33,964 nt of DNA from Bradyrhizobium sp. NAS80.1 (GCF_001908205.1 NZ_LGHL01000024.1:1-33964); one strand, 5' to 3'; positions 15,925-23,445 are shown, counted from the stretch's first letter. Notes: generated by a model from the letters alone, not told the origin. A program made the numbers and translations.

Positions 15925-17010
15925 ATGAACCCAGTGCCCGCAAAGACGTTCGATTACGATCCCGACGACATGGTCCTCAACCTCTTCTACGAGGACAAGG
16001 ACGACCGCTGGTTTCCCGGCGACCGGCATCTGCGGCGCCTGGCGCGTCGCATGCTGCTCGGCGAGCCGCGGATGAGCGGACAGCTTCGCGTGTTCCTCAA
16101 TCTTTGCGCGGGGCTCGACCGGCTCGGCATCCGCTACCGCGTCAACGACTATCGCTACATCGCGCAGCATCCCGAGGAAGTCGCGTGCATCATCGGTCGC
16201 ACCTTCCTGCTCGACAAGTTCGCGTGGAAGAACCCGATCCTGCTTGGCGTTGCCGCCCACAATCATCCGCTCGACGATCCCGACTTGTTCGAGCGGCTGC
16301 CGGTCAAGAAGGTCGTGGTGCCCGGCGATTGGTATGTCGACATGTACCGGCCGTATTGGCCCGACACGGAGGCCTGGCCGGTCGGTATCGACACGGATCT
16401 CTGGGCGCCGTCGCGCCCCTCGCAAAAGACCGTCGATGTTCTGATCTACGACAAGGTCCACTGGGACCGCGAGCGCTATGCGCCGGAGCTGGTCGAGCCC
16501 GTCCGCGCCCGGCTCATCAAGGAGGGCCGCTCGTTCACGGAACTGCGTTACGGCAACTACAAGGAAGAGGACTATCAGGCAGCGCTGGCGCGTTCGCGTG
16601 CAATGATCTTCCTGTGCCAGAACGAGAGCCAGGGCATTGCCTATCAGCAGGCCTTGTCCTGCGGCGTGGCGGTGTTTGCCTGGAATCCCGGCGGCCCGTG
16701 GCGGGATCCCGATTATTATCCGCACCGGGTAAGGTTCGAGCCGGTGTCGTCGGTGCCATACTGGGATGACCGTTGCGGTGCCACGTTCGTCGACACCGCG
16801 GGGTTCGAGGCGGGCTGGGAGGATTTCTGGGCCGGGTGCGCCGCTGATACATTCGATCCGCGCGGCTATGTGCTCGACAATCTCACGCTCGAGCAGCGGG
16901 CGCTTCAATATTACGAGATCGCGCGACGTGTGGCGCGGGAGCAAAAGACGGCCAAGGCACCTGCCGCATCCGGCATGCCGGTTGACGGATGCTTAACGGG
17001 GGTAGGCTAA
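15925..17010 (+). CDS. GT-B fold glycosyltransferase (family 4-like)
   Basis: The 361-residue product has a GT-B style layout. An N-terminal acceptor half is followed by the hinge WPVGIDTDLWAPSRP (151-165) and a donor half with VDVLIYDKVHW, a mid domain, and FLCQNESQGIAYQQALSCGVAVFAWN (229-254). The last segment corresponds to the E-x7-E donor-binding region of family 4 enzymes; here it reads E234-x7-Q242. ATG at 15925 was chosen because the protein then begins just before FDYDPDDMVLNLFYEDKDD. Other starts at 15871 (TTG) and 15904 (ATG) are possible. It overlaps the long form of the next gene, and its stop lies about 40 bases before that gene's preferred start, so the two are probably cotranscribed. 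Sugar and linkage are unknown. Confidence 0.8.
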   Translation: MNPVPAKTFDYDPDDMVLNLFYEDKDDRWFPGDRHLRRLARRMLLGEPRMSGQLRVFLNLCAGLDRLGIRYRVNDYRYIAQHPEEVACIIGRTFLLDKFAWKNPILLGVAAHNHPLDDPDLFERLPVKKVVVPGDWYVDMYRPYWPDTEAWPVGIDTDLWAPSRPSQKTVDVLIYDKVHWDRERYAPELVEPVRARLIKEGRSFTELRYGNYKEEDYQAALARSRAMIFLCQNESQGIAYQQALSCGVAVFAWNPGGPWRDPDYYPHRVRFEPVSSVPYWDDRCGATFVDTAGFEAGWEDFWAGCAADTFDPRGYVLDNLTLEQRALQYYEIARRVAREQKTAKAPAASGMPVDGCLTGVG

Positions 17011-17048
17011 GCCCGAGCGATCCCGCGTCCTCATCTTGGCCTCGAGGC

Positions 17049-18401
17049 ATGGATCGCAACGCAGCAGACATGATTGACGCCGAGGTCCGATCGCTCGGCC
17101 ACCTGCTGCGTGATGTGTTTGCGAAGCTGAATGCCGTGCAGGCCGCCCGCTGCCTCGTCGCAGTCGCGGTCCTGCTCCTGGTGCTGGTGACGCTCGACCC
17201 CTTTCCGGACCTGCGTAGCGAAGACGTGACCGCTGTCGTCGGCGGGCGCATGGCGCTGACCTACATCGTTTTCGGCCTCCTCGCCACGGTTGCGGTGCTG
17301 TCCGTCGCCGCCACCGATGCGCCCGCGCTGAAGAGCCTGGTGACCCCGCTGCATCTTTGTCTCGTCGGATGGTTGTTGATCAACATCCTCTTCTCCGAGA
17401 GCCTTGGAGTCTCGATCCAGCGCTTCGCGCTCGCGGCCAGCGTGACATCGCTCGCCGTCCTGTTGCCGCTGCTGCCGCCGACGCGGCGCAGCTTCAACCT
17501 GTGCCTCGGCACTGCTGCGCTCGTGCTGCTCGCGCTCTGCTATCTCGGCGTCTTCCTGGCGCCGGAATATTCGATGCACACCGCGCTCGACCTCAGCGAG
17601 CCGCAGCTCGCCGGCGACTGGCGCGGCAGCTTCGGGCACAAGAACGTCGCATCGCCGGTGATGACCATCCTGGCCTATGTCGGCATTTATCTCTGGGCCG
17701 CCGGATCGTTCGTGATGGGCCCCGCGGTCGCAGCACTCGCCGGCATCTTCCTGATCTTCACCGGCGGCAAGACGTCGACGGCGCTGTGTCTGGCGATCTG
17801 CGCGCTCGCATCGCTGGTCTTCGTCACGCGAAGCTTGTGGCTGAAGCGGCTCATCTGCTTCACGCCGCTGATCGTGATGAACCTGCTCACGGTCGGCACC
17901 GCTGCGAGCCCGGCGCTCGCTGCTGTCACGAGGCTGCTTCCTATCGATCCAACCTTCACCGGCCGCTCCGACATCTGGCAGTTTGCGCTCGGAGCCGTTG
18001 CCGAAAAGCCCATCACGGGCCACGGCTACGCGGCGTTCTGGGACGGCGTGACAGAGCGGCAGACCACCCAGGGCGCTGAATGGGCGACGACCGCCGCCCA
18101 TAGCCACAACAGCTATCTCGACCTTGCGGTCACCATCGGCCTGCCGGGGCTGATGCTCGTCATTCTCGTCTTCGTGCTGTCACCGCTCAAGAACTTCCAG
18201 AGCGCCCAGGCTCACAACCGCAGCAGTGCGCTGGCAAAACTGTTTCTGACCATCTGGCTGTTCTGCCTGTACTACGGGACGACCGAAACCTTCCTGCTCG
18301 ATCGGCAGAATCCGATCTGGTTCATGTTTGCGCTTGCGGTGGCGGGACTGCATTTCCTCGCCAGATTCCAATGCGTCGAGCAGGCGGAACGCGATCGTTA
18401 G
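17049..18401 (+). CDS. O-antigen ligase/polymerase family membrane protein (Wzy/WaaL/ExoQ-like)
   Basis: The protein has 450 residues with about ten hydrophobic segments (first at 37-49, last at about 422-439), so it lies in the inner membrane. Family landmarks are WRGSFGHKN (191-199), GRSDIW (305-310) and HSHNSYLDLAVTIGLPG (351-367); the last is the Wzy_C loop with its conserved His and Gly. The large periplasmic loop between them contains TGHGYAAFWDG. Such proteins polymerise undecaprenyl-linked repeat units or ligate them to an acceptor. Given the Wzz-type co-polymerase nearby, polymerase is the likelier role. The start is uncertain: ATG codons at 16989, 17049 and 17070 are in frame, none with a strong ribosome site. 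It is probably cotranscribed with the upstream GT-B gene. Confidence 0.88.
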   Translation: MDRNAADMIDAEVRSLGHLLRDVFAKLNAVQAARCLVAVAVLLLVLVTLDPFPDLRSEDVTAVVGGRMALTYIVFGLLATVAVLSVAATDAPALKSLVTPLHLCLVGWLLINILFSESLGVSIQRFALAASVTSLAVLLPLLPPTRRSFNLCLGTAALVLLALCYLGVFLAPEYSMHTALDLSEPQLAGDWRGSFGHKNVASPVMTILAYVGIYLWAAGSFVMGPAVAALAGIFLIFTGGKTSTALCLAICALASLVFVTRSLWLKRLICFTPLIVMNLLTVGTAASPALAAVTRLLPIDPTFTGRSDIWQFALGAVAEKPITGHGYAAFWDGVTERQTTQGAEWATTAAHSHNSYLDLAVTIGLPGLMLVILVFVLSPLKNFQSAQAHNRSSALAKLFLTIWLFCLYYGTTETFLLDRQNPIWFMFALAVAGLHFLARFQCVEQAERDR

Positions 18402-18442
18402 CGACTTATCGGGAGATGGACGCCCGGGCGCGCTAAAGCAAA

Positions 18443-18463
18443 AGCGCCGCAAGATGCGGCGCT
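18443..18463 (-). terminator. Hairpin terminator, best oriented for the minus strand
   Basis: A perfect 9-bp stem (AGCGCCGCA with TGCGGCGCT) encloses a 3-base loop. Read on the minus strand the stem is followed by TTTTGCTTT, a usable U tract. On the plus strand the flank is CTTGGTC, much weaker. It therefore serves the small minus-strand gene at 18486-18620 best, and could also help end the polymerase transcript. Confidence 0.75.
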
Positions 18464-18485
18464 CTTGGTCCCGATGCGGGCAGAT

Positions 18486-18620
18486 TTACGATCCCGTGCA
18501 GCCTGCACAATGCAAGCGACCGCGCGAGGCGCGGAAGAGGCTGCGGCAATACCAGCGTCGCGCCAGCGCCTGGGCGGGCTTGCGGATCATCTGGGCGATC
18601 AACAAAAGTTCGAAAGTCAT
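18486..18620 (-). CDS. Small basic protein, 44 residues, function unknown
   Basis: A short frame starts at the ATG at 18620 and ends in TAA at 18486-18488. The product begins MTFELLLIAQMIRKPAQALA and continues with Arg- and Cys-containing sequence ending in CAGCTGS. It has a hydrophobic or amphipathic start, about ten Arg/Lys and three Cys. An AAGAG ribosome-like site lies eight bases upstream, inside a 10-bp tandem duplication, and a terminator hairpin with a T tract follows 22 bases after the stop. These signals suggest a real small gene with its own transcript end. I do not recognise the family. It lies between two hairpins, downstream of wrbA on the same strand. Confidence 0.5.
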   Translation of the reverse strand: MTFELLLIAQMIRKPAQALARRWYCRSLFRASRGRLHCAGCTGS

Positions 18621-18625
18621 TCGTA

Positions 18626-18645
18626 TCGCTCTTGGTCGCTCTTGG
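18626..18645. repeat. Tandem 10-bp duplication before the small minus-strand gene
   Basis: TCGCTCTTGG occurs twice in a row. Read on the minus strand it duplicates CCAAGAGCGA, which carries the ribosome-site-like AAGAG of the 44-residue gene. It looks like a replication-slippage product with possible effects on translation. Confidence 0.8.
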
Positions 18646-18669
18646 CCAATATTCTGCGAGTAGAGATGG

Positions 18670-18697
18670 GGCGGCATTCCCGAAAGAGAATGCCGCC
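18670..18697. terminator. Hairpin after wrbA
   Basis: A 10-bp perfect stem (GGCGGCATTC with GAATGCCGCC) with an 8-base loop sits 34 bases downstream of the wrbA stop. There is no T run on the minus-strand side, so it is either a Rho-assisted or mRNA-stabilising hairpin, or a weak terminator. Confidence 0.6.
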
Positions 18698-18731
18698 CGT
18701 ATCGCATCAGCTATGCAGTCGATCGCGAAGC

Positions 18732-19331
18732 TTAGCCGTGCAGCTTCTTGGTGGTCTCCGCGATCTGGCGCCCCTGGTAGCGTGCGCCGGCGAGCTCGTT
18801 GGCGCTGGGCTGGCGGCTGCCGTCGCCGCCGGTGATCGTGGTGGCTCCATAGGGCGCACCGCCGGTGACCTCATCGAGTTTCATCTGGCCGGCAAAGCCG
18901 TAATTCATGCCGACGACGACCATGCCGAAATGCAGGAGATTGGTGATGATCGAGAACAGCGTCGTCTCCTGGCCGCCATGCTGGGTCGCGCTCGAGGTGA
19001 AGGCACCGCCGACCTTGCCGTGCAGCGCGCCCTTGGCCCAGAGACCACCGGCCTGATCCAGGAAGTTCGCCATCTGCGAGGACATCCGGCCGAAGCGGGT
19101 GCCGGTGCCGACGATGATCGCGTCGTAATTGGCGAGGTCCTCGATCTTCGCCACGGGCGCGGCCTGGTCGAGCTTGTAATAGGAGGCCTTGGCGACCTCG
19201 GCCGGCACCAGCTCCGGCACGCGCTTGATGTCGACGGTGACTCCGGCCTCGCGCGCACCTTCGGCGACGGCATTGGCCATCGCTTCGATGTGGCCATAGG
19301 CGGAATAATAGAGGACGAGAACTTTGGTCAT
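18732..19331 (-). CDS. wrbA: NAD(P)H:quinone oxidoreductase, WrbA type
   Basis: The 199-residue protein has the length and motifs of WrbA. It starts [20 protein letters not shown], where the FMN-phosphate loop lies, followed by [32 protein letters not shown] and [10 protein letters not shown]. WrbA is a tetrameric FMN flavodoxin-fold enzyme that reduces quinones by two electrons and avoids semiquinones, a cytosolic protection against redox stress. It lies 80 bases downstream of a pirin gene on the same strand, with a hairpin between them. A LysR regulator divergent from pirin may control the pair. In many bacteria pirin, WrbA and a LysR regulator occur together as a quinone- or electrophile-stress cassette. 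That link is inference here. Confidence 0.96.
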   Translation of the reverse strand: MTKVLVLYYSAYGHIEAMANAVAEGAREAGVTVDIKRVPELVPAEVAKASYYKLDQAAPVAKIEDLANYDAIIVGTGTRFGRMSSQMANFLDQAGGLWAKGALHGKVGGAFTSSATQHGGQETTLFSIITNLLHFGMVVVGMNYGFAGQMKLDEVTGGAPYGATTITGGDGSRQPSANELAGARYQGRQIAETTKKLHG

Positions 19332-19373
19332 GGTGGTCTCCAGTTTAGATCTGATGGCTAGTTGTTGGGGATG

Positions 19374-19400
19374 TCATGCCCGGAAGAAGCCCGGGCATGA
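19374..19400. terminator. Hairpin between pirin and wrbA
   Basis: TCATGCCCGG (19374-19383) pairs perfectly with CCGGGCATGA (19391-19400) around a 7-base loop, just after the pirin stop. No T run follows on the minus strand. It may reduce read-through into wrbA or stabilise the pirin mRNA end. Confidence 0.6.
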
Positions 19401-19411
19401 GGAGTTCGTTG

Positions 19412-20110
19412 CTACGCTGCGTCGACGAGCACGAGCTCGGAGTCTTGGAGGGCTATGATCTTCAGCCGATCCTCGTTGCGGATTGCGGCGCCGTCGCGGG
19501 CATCGATGCGCACACCGTTGACCTCGACTGAACCGGCCGCGGGAACCAAATAGAGATGCCGCGCTTTCTGCGGCTCGTACTCCGCGCTCTCACCGGCTTT
19601 CAGCGTGGTGGCGAGCACCCGCGCGTCGGCGCGGATCGGCAGCGCGTCCGCATCGTCCTCGAAACCACTTGCGATGGTGACGAGCTTGCCTGAGCGGTCC
19701 GCCTTGGGGAACGGCTTCGAGCCCCAGGTCGGTTGCCCCCCGCGTGCCGTGGGCTCGATCCAGATCTGGAAGATCCGTGTCTTGGTCGGCTCCAGATTGT
19801 ACTCGGAGTGGCGGATGCCGCTGCCCGCGCTCATCACCTGCACGTCGCCCGCCTCGGTGCGGCCCTTGTTGCCGAGGCTGTCCTGATGGGTGATCGCACC
19901 CTCACGGACATAGGTGATGATTTCCATGTTGGCGTGAGGATGGGCGGGGAAGCCGGTGTTCGGCGCGATCTCGTCGTCGTTCCACACCCGCAGGGCACCG
20001 TGACCCATGTTGTTCGGGTCGTAATGGCTTGCGAAGGAGAAATGATGCTTGGCCTTGAGCCAGCCGTGATCGGCGCCGCCGAGCTTTGCGAAAGGTCTGA
20101 GTTCGATCAT
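19412..20110 (-). CDS. Pirin family protein (bicupin)
   Basis: This 232-residue protein has the two-cupin layout of pirins such as YhhW. The metal site is complete: His57 and His59 in FPAHPHANMEIITYV, His101 and Glu103 in SGIRHSEYN, matching the usual positions. GDVQVMSAGSGIRHSE and IFQIWIEP are family signatures. Some pirins have quercetinase (quercetin 2,3-dioxygenase) activity and others act as redox-sensing regulators. The start at 20110 follows a strong GGAG site; an earlier in-frame ATG at 20194 lies in the promoter area. It is divergent from a LysR gene (starts 117 bases apart) and upstream of wrbA. Whether it degrades a flavonoid is unproven, though that would suit a plant-associated organism. 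Confidence 0.94.
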   Translation of the reverse strand: MIELRPFAKLGGADHGWLKAKHHFSFASHYDPNNMGHGALRVWNDDEIAPNTGFPAHPHANMEIITYVREGAITHQDSLGNKGRTEAGDVQVMSAGSGIRHSEYNLEPTKTRIFQIWIEPTARGGQPTWGSKPFPKADRSGKLVTIASGFEDDADALPIRADARVLATTLKAGESAEYEPQKARHLYLVPAAGSVEVNGVRIDARDGAAIRNEDRLKIIALQDSELVLVDAA

Positions 20111-20185
20111 CTGATTTCTCCATTCCCTGAAATTGCGATGACGCTTGGATAAGCCTGCGTCCGTGGTATAGAAATAGAAACTGTT

Positions 20186-20200
20186 GAAACGCATTGTTTC
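20186..20200. promoter_or_regulatory. Dyad in the pirin/LysR divergent promoter
   Basis: GAAAC-GCATT-GTTTC has perfect 5-bp arms and lies 27 bases before the LysR start and 75 bases before the pirin start. Its size suits a LysR-type recognition site for autoregulation and divergent activation. Not tested. Confidence 0.45.
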
Positions 20201-20227
20201 CTGAAATACCCCGATAGGAGCGCTCCC

Positions 20228-21163
20228 ATGGCAAAACTCCCCGATTTCGAGGCGCTCGCGATTTTCGCAAAAGTCGTGGAGTTACGGTCGTTTGCGGGTG
20301 CCGCGAGCGAGCTTGCGATGTCCAAGGCGACGGTGTCCAAGGCGGTCACCCGGCTGGAGGAGCGGCTCGGCGCCCGCCTGTTCAACCGCACCTCGCGCCG
20401 GCTCGCCCTGACCGATGCCGGGCACAAGCTCGCCGAGCGCGCGACGCGCCTCTTGTCCGACGGCGAGGCGGCGGAGAACGAGGCGTTGGCGCAGTCGGTG
20501 GCGCCGCGTGGCCTGGTGCGGCTCGCCGTGCCCATGACGTTCGGGATCAAGGCGGTGGCACCGCTACTGCCGGAGTTCTTCGAAACCTATCCGGAGGTCT
20601 CGGTCGATCTGCATTTGAGCGATGCGACGGTCGACCTGATCGGCGAGGGTTTTGACATGGCGGTGCGGATCGCGCGGCTGCCGGACTCGTCACTGATCGC
20701 GCGCCGGCTCTTCACCATGCCCCGCTTCACGGTGGCTGCGCCGTCCTACCTCAAGCGCCATGGCCGGCCGACGCATCCGATGCATCTGGCCCAGCACAAA
20801 TGCTTCAGCTACGCCTACCTCACGACGCCCAATGTCTGGCACTACACCAATTCGGCAGGCGAGCAGGCGAGCGTACGTCCGGGTGGACAGCTTCGGGTCA
20901 ACAACGGTGAAGCCGTGATGCCGGCGCTGATCGCCGGCCTCGGCATCGCCGAGCTGCCCGAATTCATCGTTGGCGACGCCATCTCCTCCGGCGCCGTCGA
21001 AGTGATCCTGAAGGACTGGAAACAGGCAGAAGGCGCCGTGCATCTGGTGACGCCGCCCGGCGGCCCGCGCCCCGCACGTGTCGAGGTGCTCGGCGATTTC
21101 CTGGCGGCGAAGCTGCCGGGGACGTGCAAGCGACGGCCGAAGAAGGGCGGGAAGGTGATGTAG
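20228..21163 (+). CDS. LysR family transcriptional regulator
   Basis: The 311-residue protein has the N-terminal LysR winged HTH (about residues 5-64): FEALAIFAKVVELRSFAGAA, then SELAMSKATVSKAVTRLEERLGARLFNRTSRRLALTDAG. The substrate-binding domain follows with LVRLAVPMTFGIKAVAPLLPEF and a C-terminal VMPALIAGLGIAELPEFIVGD. It belongs to the large group with the short DFEALAIFAKVVE start, often called DsdC/CrgA-like. ATG at 20228 is placed right after GATAGGAGCGCTCCC. It is divergent from pirin, which is probably its target together with wrbA. The inducer is unknown; a quinone, phenolic or oxidant signal is plausible given those targets. The C-terminus is Lys/Arg-rich (KRRPKKGGK). Confidence 0.94.
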   Translation: MAKLPDFEALAIFAKVVELRSFAGAASELAMSKATVSKAVTRLEERLGARLFNRTSRRLALTDAGHKLAERATRLLSDGEAAENEALAQSVAPRGLVRLAVPMTFGIKAVAPLLPEFFETYPEVSVDLHLSDATVDLIGEGFDMAVRIARLPDSSLIARRLFTMPRFTVAAPSYLKRHGRPTHPMHLAQHKCFSYAYLTTPNVWHYTNSAGEQASVRPGGQLRVNNGEAVMPALIAGLGIAELPEFIVGDAISSGAVEVILKDWKQAEGAVHLVTPPGGPRPARVEVLGDFLAAKLPGTCKRRPKKGGKVM

Positions 21164-21173
21164 AGCGGACGCT

Positions 21174-21280
21174 GTTTCAACGGACTCGTCGTTGCGAGCG
21201 CAGCGAAGCAATCCAGTCTGTCACCGCGGCGGGATTCTGGATTGCTTCGCTACGCTCGCAATGACGGAGTCTGTTGAGAC
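21174..21280. repeat. Large palindromic repeat after the LysR gene
   Basis: Outer arms GTTTCAACGGACTC (21174-21187) and GAGTCTGTTGAGAC (21267-21280) enclose a second pair, 21187-21216 with 21237-21266, matching at 28 of 30 positions around GCGAGCGCAGCGAAGCAATCCAG. The central loop is about 20 bases. The whole would fold into one long hairpin. It is a different family from the repeat at 1277-1368. I recall this GCGAAGCAATCCAG palindrome as common between genes of Bradyrhizobium; unverified here. Confidence 0.85.
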
Positions 21281-21370
21281 GGTATTTCCTCACAAGTCAC
21301 TTGCCCACCCGGCGAGAGCCGCTAGTCTCCCCTCCAAAGGAAAGACAAAATCATATTGGGGGAGCCGCCG

Positions 21371-22357
21371 ATGAATCGCCGTGACTTGCTGCGCGCCGCT
21401 GCAGCATTGCCGCTCGCACAATCCGTGATCTCGCGTCCGGCCTTCGCGCAAACCTATCCCGTCCGCAACATCACCATGATCGTGCCGTTTCCGGCCGGCG
21501 GCCAGGCCGATCTCGCCGCGCGCCCGGTGGCGATGGTGCTGGAGCGAATTCTCGGCAAGCCCGTCATCGTCGACAACCGCGCCGGTGGCGGCGGTGGATC
21601 GGTCGGCAATGCCGCGGCGGCGCGCGCCGAGCCCGATGGCTACACGCTGCTGATGACGCTGTCCTCGCTCGCGGTGCTCCCGGAAGCCGACCGGCTGTTC
21701 GAGCGTCCCGTCGCCTATGAGGTCTCGCAGTTCATGCCGATCGCGCGCGTGCTCGCCGATCCCACGCTGCTCGCCGTGCCGGCCTCGGCGCCATGGAAGA
21801 CGGCGCAGGATTTTGTCGAGGATGCGAAGAAGCGTCCGGGCCAGATCACCTATGGCTCGTCCGGGCCCTACGGCACGCTGCATGTGGCGATGGAGATGTT
21901 CGCAAACAGCGCCGGCATCAAGCTGCTGCACGTGCCGTTCCGCGGCGCCGGTCCCGCGCTGACCGCAATCCTCAGCGGCACCGTGCAGGCGATCGCAGCC
22001 GCGCCCGGCACGTTGAAGCCGCAGGTCGACGACGGCAAGCTGCGCGTGCTCGGCAATTGCGGCGCGCAGCGCATCGCGAGTTTTCCTGATGTGCCGACCT
22101 TCCAGGAGCTCGGTTACAAGGATGTCGAGATGTACATCTGGGCCGGCCTGTTCGCGCAGAGTGCGCTACCGGCGCCGATCGCGACCCGCTTGCGCGAGGC
22201 GATGGCGCAGGTGATGACGAGTCCCGACGTGCTCAAATCGTTCGACGCCTCGGGCAGTCTCGTCGCCTATCAGGATGCGCCGGCATTCTCGCAGTTTGTC
22301 GCGGCCGACAGCACGCGGCTGATCGCGGCGGTGAGGAAGATCGGCAAGGTGGAGTAG
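21371..22357 (+). CDS. TctC/Bug-type tripartite tricarboxylate transporter substrate-binding protein
   Basis: The 328-residue periplasmic protein starts MNRRDLLRAAAALPLAQSVI, a leader with adjacent arginines resembling a Tat signal, and a likely cleavage after AFA at about residue 26. Bug-family features follow: YPVRNITMIVPFPAGGQADLAARP, VIVDNRAGGGGGSVGNAAAARAEPDGYTLL, YGSSGPYGTLHVAMEMF and LLHVPFRGAGPALTAILSG. Such proteins bind carboxylates or other small anionic compounds for TctAB membrane partners or for sensing. ATG at 21371 follows a GGGGGAG site; an in-frame ATG at 21356 is less well placed. No TctA or TctB gene lies nearby, so it is an orphan, as is usual for most Bug proteins. Confidence 0.94.
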   Translation: MNRRDLLRAAAALPLAQSVISRPAFAQTYPVRNITMIVPFPAGGQADLAARPVAMVLERILGKPVIVDNRAGGGGGSVGNAAAARAEPDGYTLLMTLSSLAVLPEADRLFERPVAYEVSQFMPIARVLADPTLLAVPASAPWKTAQDFVEDAKKRPGQITYGSSGPYGTLHVAMEMFANSAGIKLLHVPFRGAGPALTAILSGTVQAIAAAPGTLKPQVDDGKLRVLGNCGAQRIASFPDVPTFQELGYKDVEMYIWAGLFAQSALPAPIATRLREAMAQVMTSPDVLKSFDASGSLVAYQDAPAFSQFVAADSTRLIAAVRKIGKVE

Positions 22358-22451
22358 GTTCCAGACGCACTTTCACATTTTGTTGTTGGTCCAGAACCGG
22401 CTCCGCCTCATTGATTGATGAGAGTTTGAGGGAATCGAGAAGGATCTGGAT

Positions 22452-22802
22452 ATGCGAACAGAGCGGATTGCGCTTGGTTTGGCGCTTGCAATCGGCGGCA
22501 TCGTCGCCCAGGGCGCTGCCTCCGCCGAAGAGTACCGTGGAACGCTGGAACAACAGATGGCCTGCACACCGGATGTGTGGCGCCTGTGCAGCGATCAGAT
22601 TCCGGATACGAACCGCATTGTCGCCTGCCTGCAGCAGAACACCTCACAGCTCTCGAGCGCATGTCGTGCGGTGTTCCAGTCGAACAACCAGGTCCAGCCC
22701 CAGCAGCCGGCCCCGCGGAATCGCATCGCGCCGCCGCCGCGCTATAACAATGCGCCGCCGCCTCCACCGGCGCAGCCGCGGCCTTACGATGAAGATTATT
22801 AG
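22452..22802 (+). CDS. Small secreted protein with a four-cysteine domain and proline-rich tail
   Basis: The 116-residue product has a signal peptide (about 1-25, cleavage after ASA). A compact region QQMACTPDVWRLCSDQIP, followed by ACLQQNTSQLSSACRAVF, has four Cys at 38, 46, 59 and 70. The spacing resembles the cysteine-rich GLG1-type repeat (PF00839) seen in short rhizobial secreted proteins. A low-complexity tail (about 80-116) rich in Pro, Gln, Asn and Tyr ends in DEDY. Expected location is the periplasm or outside the cell with two disulfides. AAGGA lies eight bases before the ATG. It stands alone, followed by an intergenic repeat. No function is known. Confidence 0.82.
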   Translation: MRTERIALGLALAIGGIVAQGAASAEEYRGTLEQQMACTPDVWRLCSDQIPDTNRIVACLQQNTSQLSSACRAVFQSNNQVQPQQPAPRNRIAPPPRYNNAPPPPPAQPRPYDEDY

Positions 22803-22811
22803 TGCTGCCCA

Positions 22812-22910
22812 GACATGATCCGGACCCGAAGGGCCGCGTTCGCGCAAAGTGCGGAGCGCTCTTCCCTCGCGACAAACGCGGAACGCGTATGCGTGGAGAT
22901 CATGCTCAAA
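22812..22910. repeat. Intergenic repeat with ATGATC/GATCAT ends
   Basis: The stretch starts ACATGATCCGGACCCGAAGG and ends GGAGATCATGCTCAAA. The outer CATGATC (22814-22820) and GATCATG (22898-22904) are reverse complements, with GCGCAAAGTGCGGAGCG and ACGCGGAACGCGT inside. I recall this GATCATGCTCAAA type as a dispersed rhizobial intergenic repeat; this was not checked. It sits between the secreted protein and the YbaK gene. Confidence 0.6.
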
Positions 22911-22925
22911 CAGCAATCCAAAGCG

Positions 22926-22947
22926 CGATGACGATTTATCATCATCG
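22926..22947. terminator. Hairpin next to the YbaK-type gene stop
   Basis: CGATGA (22926-22931) pairs with TCATCG (22942-22947), ten bases after the YbaK stop on the minus strand. It is short and lacks a clear T run, so this is a weak terminator call for the three-gene minus-strand operon. Confidence 0.35.
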
Positions 22948-22956
22948 CAGCGTGCT

Positions 22957-23424
22957 TCAGGGGCGGTGTTCGCAGACGTCGATCCATTCGGCCGAGACGA
23001 GTTCGGCCATGCGCTCTGGCGCGATTCGCACCGCGCTGTGGGTCGAGCCCGCGGCCGGCACCACCACGTCAAATGCTTTCAGCGACACGTCGCAATAGAC
23101 CGGCAGCGGCGACTTCAGCCCGAACGGGCAGACGCCGCCGACCTCGTGGCCGGTGATCTCGGCGACCTCTTCCAGCCCCAGCATCTTCGGCTTGCCGCCG
23201 AACGCCGCCTTGACCTTCTTGTTGTCCATGCGTGAGGTGCCGGCGGCGACGATCAGGATCACGCGTTCGCCGACCCGCAACGACAGCGTCTTGGCGATCC
23301 GGCCGGGCTCGACGCCATAGGCTTCGGCGGCCAGCGTCACTGTCGCGGAGCTGATCGGGGATTCGATGACGGATATGTCGGGGGCTTTCTCGGCGAAGAA
23401 GGCGCGAACGGATTCCAGGCTCAT
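22957..23424 (-). CDS. YbaK/EbsC family aminoacyl-tRNA editing protein
   Basis: This 155-residue protein has the YbaK/ProX fold: SVIESPISSATVTLAAEAYGVEPGRIAKTLSLR with the conserved Lys45, then VGGVCPFGLKSPLPVY (95-110) and AAGSTHSAVRIAP (124-136). Members deacylate mischarged tRNAs such as Cys-tRNA(Pro) or Ala-tRNA(Pro) in trans in the cytosol. The GGVCPFG and GSTHSAVRI motifs place it with the YeaK/YbaK free-standing editors; which tRNA it edits cannot be read off. It starts 21 bases after the dehalogenase gene stop and is probably the last gene of that operon. A translation-quality gene in a catabolic operon is unusual, and the link may be only positional. Confidence 0.92.
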   Translation of the reverse strand: MSLESVRAFFAEKAPDISVIESPISSATVTLAAEAYGVEPGRIAKTLSLRVGERVILIVAAGTSRMDNKKVKAAFGGKPKMLGLEEVAEITGHEVGGVCPFGLKSPLPVYCDVSLKAFDVVVPAAGSTHSAVRIAPERMAELVSAEWIDVCEHRP

Positions 23425-23445
23425 TCAGAACAGCTCATTCCAGAC

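Noticed and set aside
18465..19361. Plus-strand 298-codon frame across wrbA
   Set aside because: It is antisense to wrbA, whose FMN-binding motifs are clear; the plus frame has no family character.
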